From Brevibacterium renqingii (GTDB taxonomy: Bacteria; Actinomycetota; Actinomycetes; Actinomycetales; Brevibacteriaceae), in the NCBI RefSeq assembly GCF_017808105.1, contig NZ_JADBHF010000001.1, positions 1-64,000 of the forward strand: 64,000 nucleotides of DNA, written 5' to 3'. The notes beneath the pieces are model-generated. The model ran no database searches. It saw only the letters and a list, made by a program, of their open reading frames with translations, and was not told the origin of the DNA. Below, piece by piece: positions 1 to 8,809 of this stretch. Each line of letters begins with the position of its first letter. The first letter of the stretch is position 1. The position numbers and the translations under genes were made by a program.

Positions 1-11
1 GACCGGATGAG

Positions 12-73
12 TTTCGCGGGCAAAACCATGTGAGGCATCGACTACTTTTCGCGGGCATATTGACATGAGGCAT
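12..73. repeat. Two direct repeats, 35-bp period, at window edge
   Basis: Two 27-bp units at 12-38 and 47-73 share an identical first 11 bases (TTTCGCGGGCA) and identical last 8 bases (TGAGGCAT), while the 8 bases between them differ. The units are 35 bp apart. They lie just beyond the stop codon of the ABC ATPase that ends at 92, so they are downstream of that gene. The array may continue to the left of the window. I do not recognise the family. It could be tandem protein-binding sites, a processed transcript end, or a short repeat family. Confidence 0.6.
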
Positions 74-91
74 TACGTGGCGGTCGCCGCC

Positions 92-925
92 TCAGCCCAC
101 CGCCGCAGTCTGCCGGATGGCGCGGGCCGACCAGCGCCGGTCGGCGTATCCGACCTCGATCGGGTGGTCGAAGGCGGCGGAGACCTGCTCCGAGGTGAGC
201 ACCTCGTCGATGGCCCCTGCTGCGGTCAGCCGCCCCTGGCAGATGAGCGCGGCGTGCGAGGTCGTCTCCGGAATCTCCTCGAGGTGGTGGGTGACCAGCA
301 GCGTCGCGAGCTGGGGCGAACGCACGGACAGGGAGTCGATGGTCTCGAGGAGCTGTTCGCGGGCGGCCACGTCGAGGCCGGTGGTCGGTTCGTCGAAGAG
401 CAGCAGCTGCGGATCGGCGATGAGCGCGCGGGCCACGAGCGCCCGACCCCGCTCCCCCTGGGACAGCACTTTCCAGCCCGCTTCGGCACGGGAGTTCAGC
501 CCCACCTCGGCGATGAGAGCGTCGGCCTGCGCGATCTCGGCGGGCTCGGGTTCCCAGCGCAGCGGACGTTCGATGGTGCCGGTCAGTCCGGTGAGGACGA
601 CCTCGCGCACGCTCAGATCCGACCGCAGCGGATGACGCGGATTCACATGCCCGATGAGTCGTCGCAGCGCGGCGAGTTCGACCCGTCCCATCCGCTGTCC
701 GAGGACATCGACGGTCCCCGAGGTCGGAAACACCTGCGCCGAGGCGAAGCTGAGCAGGGTCGACTTCCCCGCACCGTTGGGACCGATGAGCACCCAGTGC
801 TCGCCGGCTCGCACATGCAGGTCGATGCCATGGAGGATCTGCGTCTGCCCGCGCCGGAATGTCACATCGCTGATCTCCAGGACCGCTTCGCCCACCTTGC
901 CCGTCTCCGTTCTCGAGTCGATCAC
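92..925 (-). CDS. ABC transporter ATP-binding protein
   Basis: This is a 277-residue ATP-hydrolysing subunit of an ABC system. The Walker A motif GPNGAGKST is at residues 48-56, the signature LSQGE at 154-158, Walker B LLLFDEP at 174-180 and the switch histidines at VTHH near 211-214. The arrangement is that of metal-chelate or molybdate-type importer ATPases of the ModF/YlmA kind. No permease or binding protein lies next to it, so the substrate is unknown and a soluble non-transport role is possible. The start is GTG at 925 and no strong ribosome binding site precedes it, so the first residues are uncertain. The divergent neighbour is an IclR regulator. Confidence 0.85.
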   Translation of the reverse strand: MIDSRTETGKVGEAVLEISDVTFRRGQTQILHGIDLHVRAGEHWVLIGPNGAGKSTLLSFASAQVFPTSGTVDVLGQRMGRVELAALRRLIGHVNPRHPLRSDLSVREVVLTGLTGTIERPLRWEPEPAEIAQADALIAEVGLNSRAEAGWKVLSQGERGRALVARALIADPQLLLFDEPTTGLDVAAREQLLETIDSLSVRSPQLATLLVTHHLEEIPETTSHAALICQGRLTAAGAIDEVLTSEQVSAAFDHPIEVGYADRRWSARAIRQTAAVG

Positions 926-1040
926 GCTTCGAGTCTAGGAGCCGGAGCCGTCCTGCTCCCTCTCGTCCGGACACTGTCGTTCCACATCATGGATCAGCAC
1001 TGTGGATCAGCGGTCATTCGCCACGGTCCATAATGGAGTC

Positions 1041-1943
1041 ATGCACAACGGCGCCGACCCCGACGAGGACCTCCGCGAAGAGCATCGCATCAGGATGCGC
1101 GGGAGGATCCTGCGCCGCTCCGCCTCGTTCAACGTCGCTCATGCCGTCGATTCGCTCGAACCCGGCACCGGCGCCCAGAGCATCCAACGCGCACTGACGC
1201 TGCTCAACCTCGTCGGCCTCATCGCCGGCGAACGCCGCGAGGGCGCGAGTCTGTCCGAGCTCGCCTCGATCAGCGGCCGTCCCAAGGCCAGCGTCCACCG
1301 GATGCTGCAGGCACTCATCGCCATGGGCTATGTCGAACGCCTCGAAGAGGGCGGCTACCGGCTGGGCGTGCAGTCGCAGATCCTCGGTCAGCTCGCACAG
1401 AAGTCCGTCGACCCCCTGGTCACCGAGTCCGAGTCGAGCCTGCTGCGTCTGGCCGAGCTCAGCCAGGACACCGTGTTCCTCACCCTGCGCACGGGCAGCT
1501 ATTCGATCTGCGCCCGCCGCGAGGAGGGCTTCGGCGAGATCTTCAACAACGCCCTGTCCGTCGGCGACCGCCATCCGCTGGGCATCGGAGCAGGTTCTCT
1601 GGCGATCCTGTCCGAACTCTCCCCCGCCGAGGTGGACGCGCAGTTCGCCGCCAACGCTGAGATCCTGGCCGAACGGTACCCGAAGGTCTCGATCGAAGCG
1701 CTGCGCGACATCATCGAGCAGGCCCGCATCGACGGCTTCGTCCATAATCCCGGCCTGTTCGCCCAGGGCTCGTGGGCGGTGGCCGTGCCCCTGCGGATCC
1801 GCGGGTCCCGTCCTCGCGCGGCCCTGTCGATCGCCTCGATCGCCGACCGGGTCACCGGGCCCCGGGTCGAGCGCCTCGTAGCGCTGCTGCGGCGTGAGGC
1901 CAAGGCCATCGCCGAGGCGCTGAGCGAACACCCGAACCCCTGA
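1041..1943 (+). CDS. IclR-family transcriptional regulator
   Basis: The product is a 300-residue regulator. The N-terminal winged helix-turn-helix covers roughly residues 35-95 (AQSIQRALTLLNLVG, then LSELASISGRPKASVHRML). It is followed by the GAF-like IclR effector domain with the typical HPLGIGAGSLAIL and GFVHNPGLFAQGSWAVAVPL stretches. I start it at the ATG at 1041, which has GGAG 4 bp upstream, rather than at the in-frame ATG at 1002, which adds 13 unlikely residues. IclR proteins usually bind small organic acids and control degradation genes nearby. The target is not evident here, because the divergent neighbour is only an orphan ABC ATPase. It is convergent with the GntR gene, with a gap of only 5 bp. 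Confidence 0.88.
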   Translation: MHNGADPDEDLREEHRIRMRGRILRRSASFNVAHAVDSLEPGTGAQSIQRALTLLNLVGLIAGERREGASLSELASISGRPKASVHRMLQALIAMGYVERLEEGGYRLGVQSQILGQLAQKSVDPLVTESESSLLRLAELSQDTVFLTLRTGSYSICARREEGFGEIFNNALSVGDRHPLGIGAGSLAILSELSPAEVDAQFAANAEILAERYPKVSIEALRDIIEQARIDGFVHNPGLFAQGSWAVAVPLRIRGSRPRAALSIASIADRVTGPRVERLVALLRREAKAIAEALSEHPNP

Positions 1944-1948
1944 TGTCC

Positions 1949-2617
1949 CTAGGCGTCCAGACCGGCGCGGATCCGGCGGAGCGCATCGTCGAATGAGTCC
2001 TCGGTGGCTTCGGCGGCCGCTGACGCGTCTTCTGCGTCCACGGCTTCAATGAGTCGGCGCTGGTGCTTGAGCAGAGGAGCCTGGGCGTCGGCGGCGATCT
2101 CCTGCCTGGCGCCGACGAGTTTGTAAGCGCGGCAGCGCAGCCACAGGGTGCGGATCGTCTCGACGAGGACGGGATTTCCGGAGGCGGAGTAGATCGTCGC
2201 CAGCAGCTCCTCGTCGTGATCGAGGTAGCCTGCAGCATCTCCCGCCGCGAGGGCAGTCTCCATGGCCGCGAACTCTTCGTCCAGCCTGACCCGTCCTGCA
2301 GCGTCGAGCTTCTGCACGCCGTGCACGGTCGCTTCGACTTCGAGGATGCGGCGCACCGAATAGATCTGCAGCAGCTCCGCGGCGGTGAACGTCTTGACGA
2401 CGGCGCCGCGGTGCGGACTGGTCTCGACGAGTCCGACCTCCTCGAGCCGGGCGAGCGATTCACGGACGGGCATGACACTCGTGCCCAGGGATGCGGCGAG
2501 CTGACGGATCCGCAGCCGCTGTCCGCTGGGGTACTCACCATTGAGGATGCTCGCCTGCATCGCCTCGAACACCTGGTCGCCGATGCGCGGGCCGACCTCC
2601 GCCTGGGTCTCGCTCAT
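1949..2617 (-). CDS. GntR-family (FCD) transcriptional regulator
   Basis: This 222-residue regulator belongs to the FadR/FCD branch of GntR. The wHTH is near residues 10-75 (QVFEAMQASILNGEYPSGQRLRIRQLAASLGTS with PVRESLARLEEVGLV). An all-helical FCD ligand domain follows, with the metal-binding-type acidic and histidine residues around YLDHDEELLATIYSASGNP. I place the start at the ATG at 2617; the open frame extends further upstream but that part is not conserved-looking. Ligands of this branch are usually small carboxylates. Its target cannot be told from the sequence. The next gene upstream is the ETF/cytochrome operon, separated by a strong hairpin. Confidence 0.85.
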   Translation of the reverse strand: MSETQAEVGPRIGDQVFEAMQASILNGEYPSGQRLRIRQLAASLGTSVMPVRESLARLEEVGLVETSPHRGAVVKTFTAAELLQIYSVRRILEVEATVHGVQKLDAAGRVRLDEEFAAMETALAAGDAAGYLDHDEELLATIYSASGNPVLVETIRTLWLRCRAYKLVGARQEIAADAQAPLLKHQRRLIEAVDAEDASAAAEATEDSFDDALRRIRAGLDA

Positions 2618-2764
2618 GACCGTCAGTCTAGCCTCGCGCCTGCGCTGGCTCCGGTGTGCGCTCCGCCCCGTAACCGGGATCAGCCCACCGCGGGCCGGCC
2701 TCGCAATCGCGGCACTCAGCGCAGCACGACCGTCCTCTTGCCGGAACGGGACCTGAATGTAACG

Positions 2765-2818
2765 CAGGGGCGGATCCACCTCGATATCGCGGACGATTTC
2801 GAGGTGGATCCGCCCCTG
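2765..2818 (-). terminator. Perfect 20-bp stem hairpin after the etf-cytochrome operon
   Basis: Two perfectly complementary 20-base arms (2765-2784 and 2799-2818, starting CAGGGGCGGATCC) enclose a 14-base loop. The structure begins 40 bp past the stop codon of the cytochrome gene (2858, minus strand) and before the GntR start. It lacks a T-run, which is common for actinobacterial terminators, so its strength is inferred from the stem alone. It would also slow transcription from the opposite direction. Confidence 0.7.
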
Positions 2819-2857
2819 GGAGACGCGGCTCGGAAGTTCACGGCCGCGCGGTCTCGC

Positions 2858-5149
2858 CTACCTGCTCGAGACGCGTCCGAACAGGTTCGCGATCGGTGCC
2901 AGCAGCAGCGGCCTGGCGGCGAACCAGCCGGCCACCACCACGACCATCGCCACGAGGAACCAGATGAGACCGGCCCATCCCAGCGCATTCGTCCCGGCGA
3001 ACATATAGCCGAGGTTCTGCCGCATCCCGGTCGCGAATACGAGGAACACATGGACGAGGATGAACATGACGAAGAACAGCATCGTCGGGAAGTGGAGCGC
3101 CCGAGCCAAGGGAGCCGGGTAGAACTTGTTGAGCTTGGCGGCGTCCTTCGGCCACCACTCGCTCATCCGCAGTCCCGTGATCGCAGCCACAGGGGCGGCG
3201 ATGAACACGATGATGAAGTACATCAGCTGCTGCAGCGAGTTGTAATTCACCCACGCATCTTCCATCGGCCATTCGAGCGTCATGTACTGCAGCATCGCCG
3301 AGGCCGCGTTCGGGAAGACCTCCCAGCTGGTCGGCACGATGCGCGCCCAGTGCCCGGAGACGAAGAGCAGCACCACGAACACCACACCGTTGGCCAGCCA
3401 CAGCAGGTCGAGCCCGGTATGCAGCCAGAGGTTGATGCTGACCTTCTTCCCGCCCTTCTTCGGGGTGTAGAACGCCGGCGGCTTCTGCTGGTGTCTCACC
3501 TGCAGACCCGAACGGATGATGAGCACCATGAAGAAGATGTTGAGGAAGTGCGTCCACCTCGCCCAGGCCGGGAATCCGGGGTCGACGAAGTCGGGCTGCT
3601 CATACTCGCCCGGGTAGCGTTCGAGGAACTCCGGAACGCCCGGCAGCGTCGTCACCCCACGTGCGGCGAGCACGATGATCCCGGCTGCGACGATGAGGCC
3701 GCCCAGGGACAGACCGACGAGCTTGGACCACTGGCCCAGCGACTTCGAACCGATCATGACCGGTTCCTTCTTCGCTGCGGGCTTCGCCGAGGCGGCTCCG
3801 CCCGAGCTCGTCGGCGCGGCCTTCGCGGCCGGTGCCGATTTCGCAGCCGGCTTGTCCGCGGTTCGGGCCGCTGGCTTCTCCGCTTCCTTTGCGGCGGGCT
3901 TGGCCATCGGCTTGCGCTGAGCGGGCCTGTCGGTGGCCTTGGCTGCGGGCTTGCCCATGGGCTTGCGCTGCGCGGGCTTCTTCTGCGCGTCGTCGGGCTT
4001 CTTCTCCGAGCTCGCGGCAGCGGCAGCACCTGCACCGGCTGCGACACCGGCACCTGCGGCTGCCGCTCCGGCTCCGACGCCGCCGATTCCGGTGCGCCGT
4101 CCCTGCGGCTTCTTCTCAGCTGCTGAGCTGCCGGAGGTCGTGGCTGCGGGCTTGGTGCCGTCAGTCGGTTCGGCGGTATCGGCTGGCTTGCCTGCGTCGG
4201 ATGATGCGGTTTCAGCCGCTGGCTCGGAGGCCTGCGCACCGGTTGCCCCAACCGTGGAGGGCTTGACAGCCGATGCCGGGGCGAACCCTTCCGGCGGCCA
4301 GGGGTCACCGCCGGCCACACGCGGAAGACCACGGCGCAGCGGGACATCGGACAGCTCACCCGATCCGCTCGCGGCGACGGCCGCGGAGGGAGCGGCGGGC
4401 TCCTCAGCGGCAGATGCAGCGGAGGCCTCCCCTCCGCTCGTCTCGACAGGAGCAGATTCGGCAGAGACCGCAGCGGAAGTGCCCGGCGCCTTGGCTCCGG
4501 CGGGTGCGAAGCCCTCCGGCGGCCAGGGCTCTCCGCCGGCCACGCGCGGAAGTCCACGGCGCAGCGGAACCTCGCTCGCGGCCGAGGGCGCGGCCGCTGC
4601 GGCAGGTTCGGCTGCGGCAGCCGACTCGTCTTCGTCTGCGGCGGCACCTGCAGCGGCGCCGACGGCGACTCCCGCCCCGGCGGCTGCGGCAACCGGTGCA
4701 GCGGACGACGAGTCCTCGACCGCGCCCTCCGCTTCGGAAGAGTCTTCTGCCTCGACGGCAGGTGCCTCCGCCGATCCGCTCTCGGACGGTGCGGGAGCGC
4801 CGGCAGTCGCGCCGACGGCTTTCACTCCGGCGGGCGCGAGGCCCTCCGGCGGCCACGGCTCTCCGCCCTCCACACGCGGCAGACCACGGCGCAGAGGCAC
4901 CTCGGCAGCGGCGGGCTCAGCGAATTCGACAGGCTCAGCGGAGTCCGCGATGTCCTCGGTCACATCAGGGGCGACGGTCTCCGTCGGCCCCTCGTCGACG
5001 ACCTCGGCGGAGGAACCTGCATCCAGTTCCTCCGTGCCCGGCGAGGCACCCTCTTCCAAGGGTTCGCCGATGGTGCCCTCTGCCGGCCAGGGATCACCAC
5101 CTGCGACCCGGGGCAGACCCGAGCGCAGTGAACTGGAATAGGTGGCCAT
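2858..5149 (-). CDS. Cytochrome b561-like membrane protein with long repeat-bearing N-terminal tail
   Basis: The product has 763 residues. Residues 470-763 form a membrane cytochrome b domain with about five hydrophobic helices. Candidate haem-ligand histidines are at 534, 553, 577, 687 and 700 (WTHFLN, QVRHQQ, WLHTGL, LHFPTM, ILVHVF). Residues 1-465 are a low-complexity Ala/Pro/Glu/Ser tail, unusual for this family. The tail contains four copies of an [18 protein letters not shown]-type motif at 8-25, 86-103, 196-213 and 271-288, then a Lys/Ala/Pro-rich stretch at 389-461. The gene follows etfA with one base between stop and start, so it is very likely the last gene of the etf operon. A role as electron acceptor from ETF into the quinone pool is inferred from that position. 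No canonical ETF:quinone oxidoreductase is present in the window. Confidence 0.8.
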   Translation of the reverse strand: MATYSSSLRSGLPRVAGGDPWPAEGTIGEPLEEGASPGTEELDAGSSAEVVDEGPTETVAPDVTEDIADSAEPVEFAEPAAAEVPLRRGLPRVEGGEPWPPEGLAPAGVKAVGATAGAPAPSESGSAEAPAVEAEDSSEAEGAVEDSSSAAPVAAAAGAGVAVGAAAGAAADEDESAAAAEPAAAAAPSAASEVPLRRGLPRVAGGEPWPPEGFAPAGAKAPGTSAAVSAESAPVETSGGEASAASAAEEPAAPSAAVAASGSGELSDVPLRRGLPRVAGGDPWPPEGFAPASAVKPSTVGATGAQASEPAAETASSDAGKPADTAEPTDGTKPAATTSGSSAAEKKPQGRRTGIGGVGAGAAAAGAGVAAGAGAAAAASSEKKPDDAQKKPAQRKPMGKPAAKATDRPAQRKPMAKPAAKEAEKPAARTADKPAAKSAPAAKAAPTSSGGAASAKPAAKKEPVMIGSKSLGQWSKLVGLSLGGLIVAAGIIVLAARGVTTLPGVPEFLERYPGEYEQPDFVDPGFPAWARWTHFLNIFFMVLIIRSGLQVRHQQKPPAFYTPKKGGKKVSINLWLHTGLDLLWLANGVVFVVLLFVSGHWARIVPTSWEVFPNAASAMLQYMTLEWPMEDAWVNYNSLQQLMYFIIVFIAAPVAAITGLRMSEWWPKDAAKLNKFYPAPLARALHFPTMLFFVMFILVHVFLVFATGMRQNLGYMFAGTNALGWAGLIWFLVAMVVVVAGWFAARPLLLAPIANLFGRVSSR
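4286..5128 (-). repeat. Four copies of an 18-residue RGLPRV...PWPPEG coding repeat
   Basis: Coding repeats lie at 5075-5128, 4841-4894, 4511-4564 and 4286-4339 on the minus strand. Each encodes a version of LRxGLPRVxGGxPWPxEG. Copies 2 to 4 also share a following segment close to LAPAG/FAPAG. The spacers (60-110 residues) are unrelated Ala/Glu/Ser-rich sequence. So the motif is kept while the linkers vary, which suggests a short docking or binding motif rather than a folded domain. Confidence 0.85.
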
Positions 5150-5150
5150 A

Positions 5151-6131
5151 TCAGGACTTGTTCTCTCTCAGGGACTCGATCGCCTGCGGAACGACCTTGA
5201 ACAGGTCTCCCACGACACCGAAGTCGGCGATATCGAAGATCGGGGCCTCGCCGTCCTTGTTGACCGCGACGATGGTCTTCGAGGTCTGCATGCCGGCCTT
5301 GTGCTGGATGGCACCGGAGATGCCGAGTGCCACGTACAGCTGCGGGGAGACCGACACACCGGTCTGTCCGACCTGATGCGACTGGGCGATGTAGCCGGCA
5401 TCGACTGCCGCGCGCGAGGCACCGAGGGCGGCACCGAGGACATCGGCGAACTCGCCCACGAGCTCGAAGGATTCCTCCGAGCCGACGCCGCGGCCGCCGG
5501 AGACGACCTTCTGCGCGCCGCGCAGCTCGGGCCGCGAGGAGGTCTCGACGATGGCCTCGAACGAATCGACCGATGCCGCGCGCTTGCCGGAGTCAGCGAC
5601 CTCGAGGGCCTGGACGTTCGCCGTCTGCGCCTGAGCGCGGGTCTCGATCGAACCGAGGCGCACCGTGACGACGGGGGCGCCGAAGGTCGGGGCCGAGGAG
5701 GCTGTGTAGCCACCGCCGTAGACGGAATGATCGGCCACGATGCCTTCGGAGTCACGCTCGACGCCGACGGCGTCGACGCACACGGCCGAACCGCTGCGCA
5801 CGGCGAAGCGGCCGGCGATGTCACGGCCGTCGAGGGTGTTGGGCACGAGCACGGCGTCGGGAGCGGTGAGTTCGGCGGCGGCGGCCACGGCGTCGACGGC
5901 GGAGGTGCCGAGGTTGTCCCCGGCCGACTCGACGGTCAGCGACGCGACGGCGCCGAGTTCGGCGGCCTTCTGCCCCGCGACATCGGCACCGCCGGAAGCG
6001 GCGAGCACGAGAGCGACGGGCGAGCCGATCTCCGAGGCGCCGCCGAGCAGCTCGGCGGCCGGCTTCTCCAGCTGACCTTCGGCATCGGCGGTGAGGACGA
6101 CGAGAATGGAGTCCTGTGGGAATTCTGACAT
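5151..6131 (-). CDS. etfA: Electron transfer flavoprotein subunit alpha
   Basis: This 326-residue alpha subunit holds the FAD in the ETF heterodimer, which takes electrons from acyl-CoA and related dehydrogenases. The C-terminal FAD-binding domain is plain: [10 protein letters not shown], then [29 protein letters not shown] and a closing [23 protein letters not shown]. Length is normal for the family. The ATG at 6131 has AAGGAG 7 bp upstream, overlapping the etfB stop region, so the two are translationally linked. The gene is followed with a one-base gap by the cytochrome b gene. Confidence 0.95.
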   Translation of the reverse strand: MSEFPQDSILVVLTADAEGQLEKPAAELLGGASEIGSPVALVLAASGGADVAGQKAAELGAVASLTVESAGDNLGTSAVDAVAAAAELTAPDAVLVPNTLDGRDIAGRFAVRSGSAVCVDAVGVERDSEGIVADHSVYGGGYTASSAPTFGAPVVTVRLGSIETRAQAQTANVQALEVADSGKRAASVDSFEAIVETSSRPELRGAQKVVSGGRGVGSEESFELVGEFADVLGAALGASRAAVDAGYIAQSHQVGQTGVSVSPQLYVALGISGAIQHKAGMQTSKTIVAVNKDGEAPIFDIADFGVVGDLFKVVPQAIESLRENKS

Positions 6132-6142
6132 GACGATTCTCC

Positions 6143-6919
6143 TTAGGCCAGACGGTTCTTGGTGAGGTATTCGGCGAGTTCGACTCCGCCATTGCCTTCG
6201 TCGACGACCTTCTCGCCGGCCTCGCGCGGCGGCTTCTCGGCGACGGTGACCATGATCGAGCGAGCCACGGACTGGTCCTCGGCGTCGATGCCCAGATCGC
6301 TGAGAGAAATAACTTCGAAGGGCTTCTTCTTCGCGGCCATGATGCCCTTGAAGTTCGGGAAGCGAGCCTCGGGCAGGGCTTCGGTGATCGAGATGACGGC
6401 GGGCAGTTCGGCCGAGACCTGCTGCTGGCCGCCTTCGATCGGACGCGTGCCGGCGACCTTGCCGTCGGACAGCTCCACTGTCGACAGTCCGGTCACATGC
6501 GGGTAGTCGAGGTGCTCGGCGAGCATCGCCGGCATCATGCCGCCGTTGCCGTCGGTGGAGACGTTGCCGGTGACGATGAGATCGAATCCGCTGCGGCGGA
6601 GGGCCGCGGCCAGCACCTCGGCGGTGAGTCCGAGGTCCGCACCGGCCAGTGACTCATCGGCCACGTGCACGGCATCGTCGGCCCCCATTGCCAGACCCTT
6701 ACGGATCGTGGCTGTCGCGGTGTCGGGCGACATCGAGATGACGGTCACCTCGGTCCCGCTGTCGCTGTCCTTGTGGGCCAGCGCGACTTCGAGCGCGCGC
6801 TCACCGATCTCATCGAGGACGGCTTCCGAGGCGCCGCGATCGGCCAGCCCGGTTTCCAAGTTCAGTTTCCGGTCACCGTAGGTATCCGGGACCTCTTTGA
6901 CCAACACCGCGATCTTCAA
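6143..6919 (-). CDS. etfB: Electron transfer flavoprotein subunit beta
   Basis: The 258-residue beta subunit pairs with EtfA and carries the AMP site. The N-terminus [19 protein letters not shown] and the ETF-beta signature [17 protein letters not shown] near residue 185 identify it. I choose the TTG at 6919 as start because AAGGAG lies 6 bp upstream and the family usually starts one residue before KIAVLVK. The open frame to 7045 adds 42 residues with no counterpart in the family. It is the first gene of the etfB-etfA-cytochrome operon and is divergent from an AsnC-type regulator. Confidence 0.95.
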   Translation of the reverse strand: MKIAVLVKEVPDTYGDRKLNLETGLADRGASEAVLDEIGERALEVALAHKDSDSGTEVTVISMSPDTATATIRKGLAMGADDAVHVADESLAGADLGLTAEVLAAALRRSGFDLIVTGNVSTDGNGGMMPAMLAEHLDYPHVTGLSTVELSDGKVAGTRPIEGGQQQVSAELPAVISITEALPEARFPNFKGIMAAKKKPFEVISLSDLGIDAEDQSVARSIMVTVAEKPPREAGEKVVDEGNGGVELAEYLTKNRLA

Positions 6920-6957
6920 GGATGACTCCTTAGTTTCGTGAAGCAGCTGCACCTGCA

Positions 6958-6975
6958 ATGAGACTTCCGTCTCAT
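6958..6975. promoter_or_regulatory. Palindromic operator candidate upstream of etfB
   Basis: ATGAGAC-TTCC-GTCTCAT is a perfect inverted repeat with 7-bp arms, 39 bp upstream of the etfB start. A second, weaker dyad (GTGGT-ATGC-ACCAC) is at 7052-7065. Together they are the only structure I see in the 335-bp divergent region 6920-7254, apart from a short lower-GC stretch around 7000-7110. The binding protein is unknown; the divergent AsnC-type protein or a distant regulator could use them. Confidence 0.5.
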
Positions 6976-7254
6976 AATCTACAGGTGGCTGATTGTCGTC
7001 CGTTAACCGGGTCCGTCTGAATCCGGCCATGTATCCAGTCACCAATGGTACGTGGTATGCACCACAGACATCTTCGCTACTTTACGAACGATCGACAGAA
7101 TTTGTCCAATGCTCCGGATCCTCTCCCCGCGCCGCGTCCCGGATGGCTCCCCGCGCCGAGGCGGGGCCCTAGAATGGAGGCCAACCGACCGACCCTCCCG
7201 GCACACTGCGTCCGGGCAGGCAGGACGCCGACATCAACGATGAAGGAGCGCCCC

Positions 7255-7710
7255 GTGGCATTCGACCTCGACGACATCGACCGCAGCATCATCGCTGCCC
7301 TCGTCGAGGATTCCCGGCTGAGCGTGCGCCAGCTGGCCGAGCGCGTCCACATCTCCCGGTCGGCCGCGCACAAGCGCTTCACCGCTCTCATCGAATCCGG
7401 GGCGATCAGGAAATTCACCGCCGAGGTCGACCGTGAGGCGCTCGGCATGAGCGTGACCGCGGTCGTCGTCGTCAAAATCGGTGAACGCCCCTGGCCTCAG
7501 GTCCGCGATGATCTGGCCGCGCTGCCCTTCGTCGAGAAGGTGCAGGCCGTCAGCGGCGACATCGATGCGCTGGTGACGGTGAATGCGCCGGACAATACAG
7601 CCCTGTCGCAGGTGATCCTCCGGCGGATCCACGAGGTGCCGGGAGTCGTGTCCTCCCGTTCGCTGCTCATCCTCGACGAGGCCGAGGGCCACCGTCCCGG
7701 CGCCGGCTGA
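7255..7710 (+). CDS. Lrp/AsnC-family transcriptional regulator
   Basis: This 151-residue Lrp/AsnC-type regulator has an N-terminal helix-turn-helix (FDLDDIDRSIIAALVEDSRLSVRQLAERVHIS) at residues 2-50. A C-terminal RAM ligand-binding domain follows (MSVTAVVVVKIGERPW, VEKVQAVSGDIDALVTV). The GTG at 7255 is taken as start because a perfect AAGGAG sits 6 bp upstream; the longer frame is not conserved in character. Such proteins respond to amino acids. Its divergent placement from the etf operon suggests, but does not prove, that it controls that operon. It converges on the iron lipoprotein gene with an 8-bp gap. Confidence 0.9.
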   Translation: MAFDLDDIDRSIIAALVEDSRLSVRQLAERVHISRSAAHKRFTALIESGAIRKFTAEVDREALGMSVTAVVVVKIGERPWPQVRDDLAALPFVEKVQAVSGDIDALVTVNAPDNTALSQVILRRIHEVPGVVSSRSLLILDEAEGHRPGAG

Positions 7711-7718
7711 GGCCCGGC

Positions 7719-8732
7719 TCAGCCCTCCTGGTATTCGGTGATCGCCTTCTCGGCGAGGTCGAGCCCGTATTCCGCGTCCGCGTAGCCGGCGATCGTGGCC
7801 TTGCCGATGGGGTACACGTGCCCTTCCTTCACGGCAGGCAGCTCCTTGAATACGGCCGAGTCGAGGAGCGCCTTCGTCAGTTTGTCGTAGTCCCCCCGCA
7901 GATCCGAATTGACGAAGATGATGTCGGCATCGGACAGGCTCTTGTCGAGCACCTCGAGTGAGATCTGAGCTTCGGGTTCGACGGTGTCGGACTTGTTCCC
8001 GCCCTGATCGGCCTTGCCGTACTTCTTCACCATGGCGTCTTCGTCGGCCGACCAGTCGAAGCCGAGCGGCGACAGGACGGTGCCGAGCATGTTCTCGCTG
8101 CCCCACAGGTAGGCGGAGTTCTCCTCGAAAGAGGACACGACTCCGATCGTCGTCCCCTCGGTGACCTCCGCATACTTCTCGGCGAGCTTCTTCTGCCGGG
8201 CATGGAAGCCGCTGTCGCGCTCATCGAGCTCATCGGTTCTGTTGACGGCGTCGGCGACCTCCTTCACACGCTGCTGCCAGTTGGCGCGGTCGCCGCCGCG
8301 CAGGGTGAATTGGTAGACCGGGGCGATCTCCTCGAGCTGCTCGACCATCTCGGGCTCGAAGATGTTCGGGGACAGGATGAGATCCGGCTCCGCCTCGGCG
8401 AGCTTCTCCAGGTCGGGCTCCTGCTGGCTGACGACCGGGATGTCTTCGAGTTCATCGAGCCATTCCTCGGGCACCGCCGGGTCCTGGTACTCCCCCTGGA
8501 CGATGGGAGGCGCATCGAGATCCATGAGGGTCTCGGTGGCGGCGTAGTGAAGGGTCGCGACGGCCTTCGGGTCCTCGGGCACCTCGACCTTCGCACCGGT
8601 GGCATCGGCTACGGTGCGGGTCTCGGAGGCATTTCCCGAGGCCGCTTCCTCGGAGACGCCTGCGCAGCCGGCGAGGAGGGCGAGGCCGGCGGTTGCGGCG
8701 ATGACGGCTGTGCTCAGGCGTGTCAATGGCAT
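7719..8732 (-). CDS. Iron-siderophore ABC transporter substrate-binding lipoprotein
   Basis: The 337-residue product is a surface lipoprotein. A signal peptide ends in the lipobox LLAGC, with the lipid-anchor cysteine at residue 23. The rest is a FepB/FecB-type periplasmic-binding fold (VADATGAKVEVPEDPKAVATL, EPDLILSPN, ADIIFVNSDL). I start it at the ATG at 8732, which has AAGGA 5 bp upstream; another ATG at 8750 is possible. It follows the siderophore-interacting protein on the same strand, 77 bp downstream, and probably shares its iron-box control. No permease or ATPase for the same system is adjacent, so it must work with components encoded elsewhere. Confidence 0.88.
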   Translation of the reverse strand: MPLTRLSTAVIAATAGLALLAGCAGVSEEAASGNASETRTVADATGAKVEVPEDPKAVATLHYAATETLMDLDAPPIVQGEYQDPAVPEEWLDELEDIPVVSQQEPDLEKLAEAEPDLILSPNIFEPEMVEQLEEIAPVYQFTLRGGDRANWQQRVKEVADAVNRTDELDERDSGFHARQKKLAEKYAEVTEGTTIGVVSSFEENSAYLWGSENMLGTVLSPLGFDWSADEDAMVKKYGKADQGGNKSDTVEPEAQISLEVLDKSLSDADIIFVNSDLRGDYDKLTKALLDSAVFKELPAVKEGHVYPIGKATIAGYADAEYGLDLAEKAITEYQEG

Positions 8733-8809
8733 GGTCTTCCTTATTCTCATCCTGCGTATTCAGTTCTGGGCGGGTCTTCGGACGGCTGCCGGGCGGGCTG
8801 GGGTCGGGT

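Noticed and set aside
2063-4126. 687-codon plus-strand open frame
   Set aside because: It crosses the GntR gene, the strong hairpin and the cytochrome gene in antisense and has no domain features. The motif-bearing minus-strand protein explains the region.
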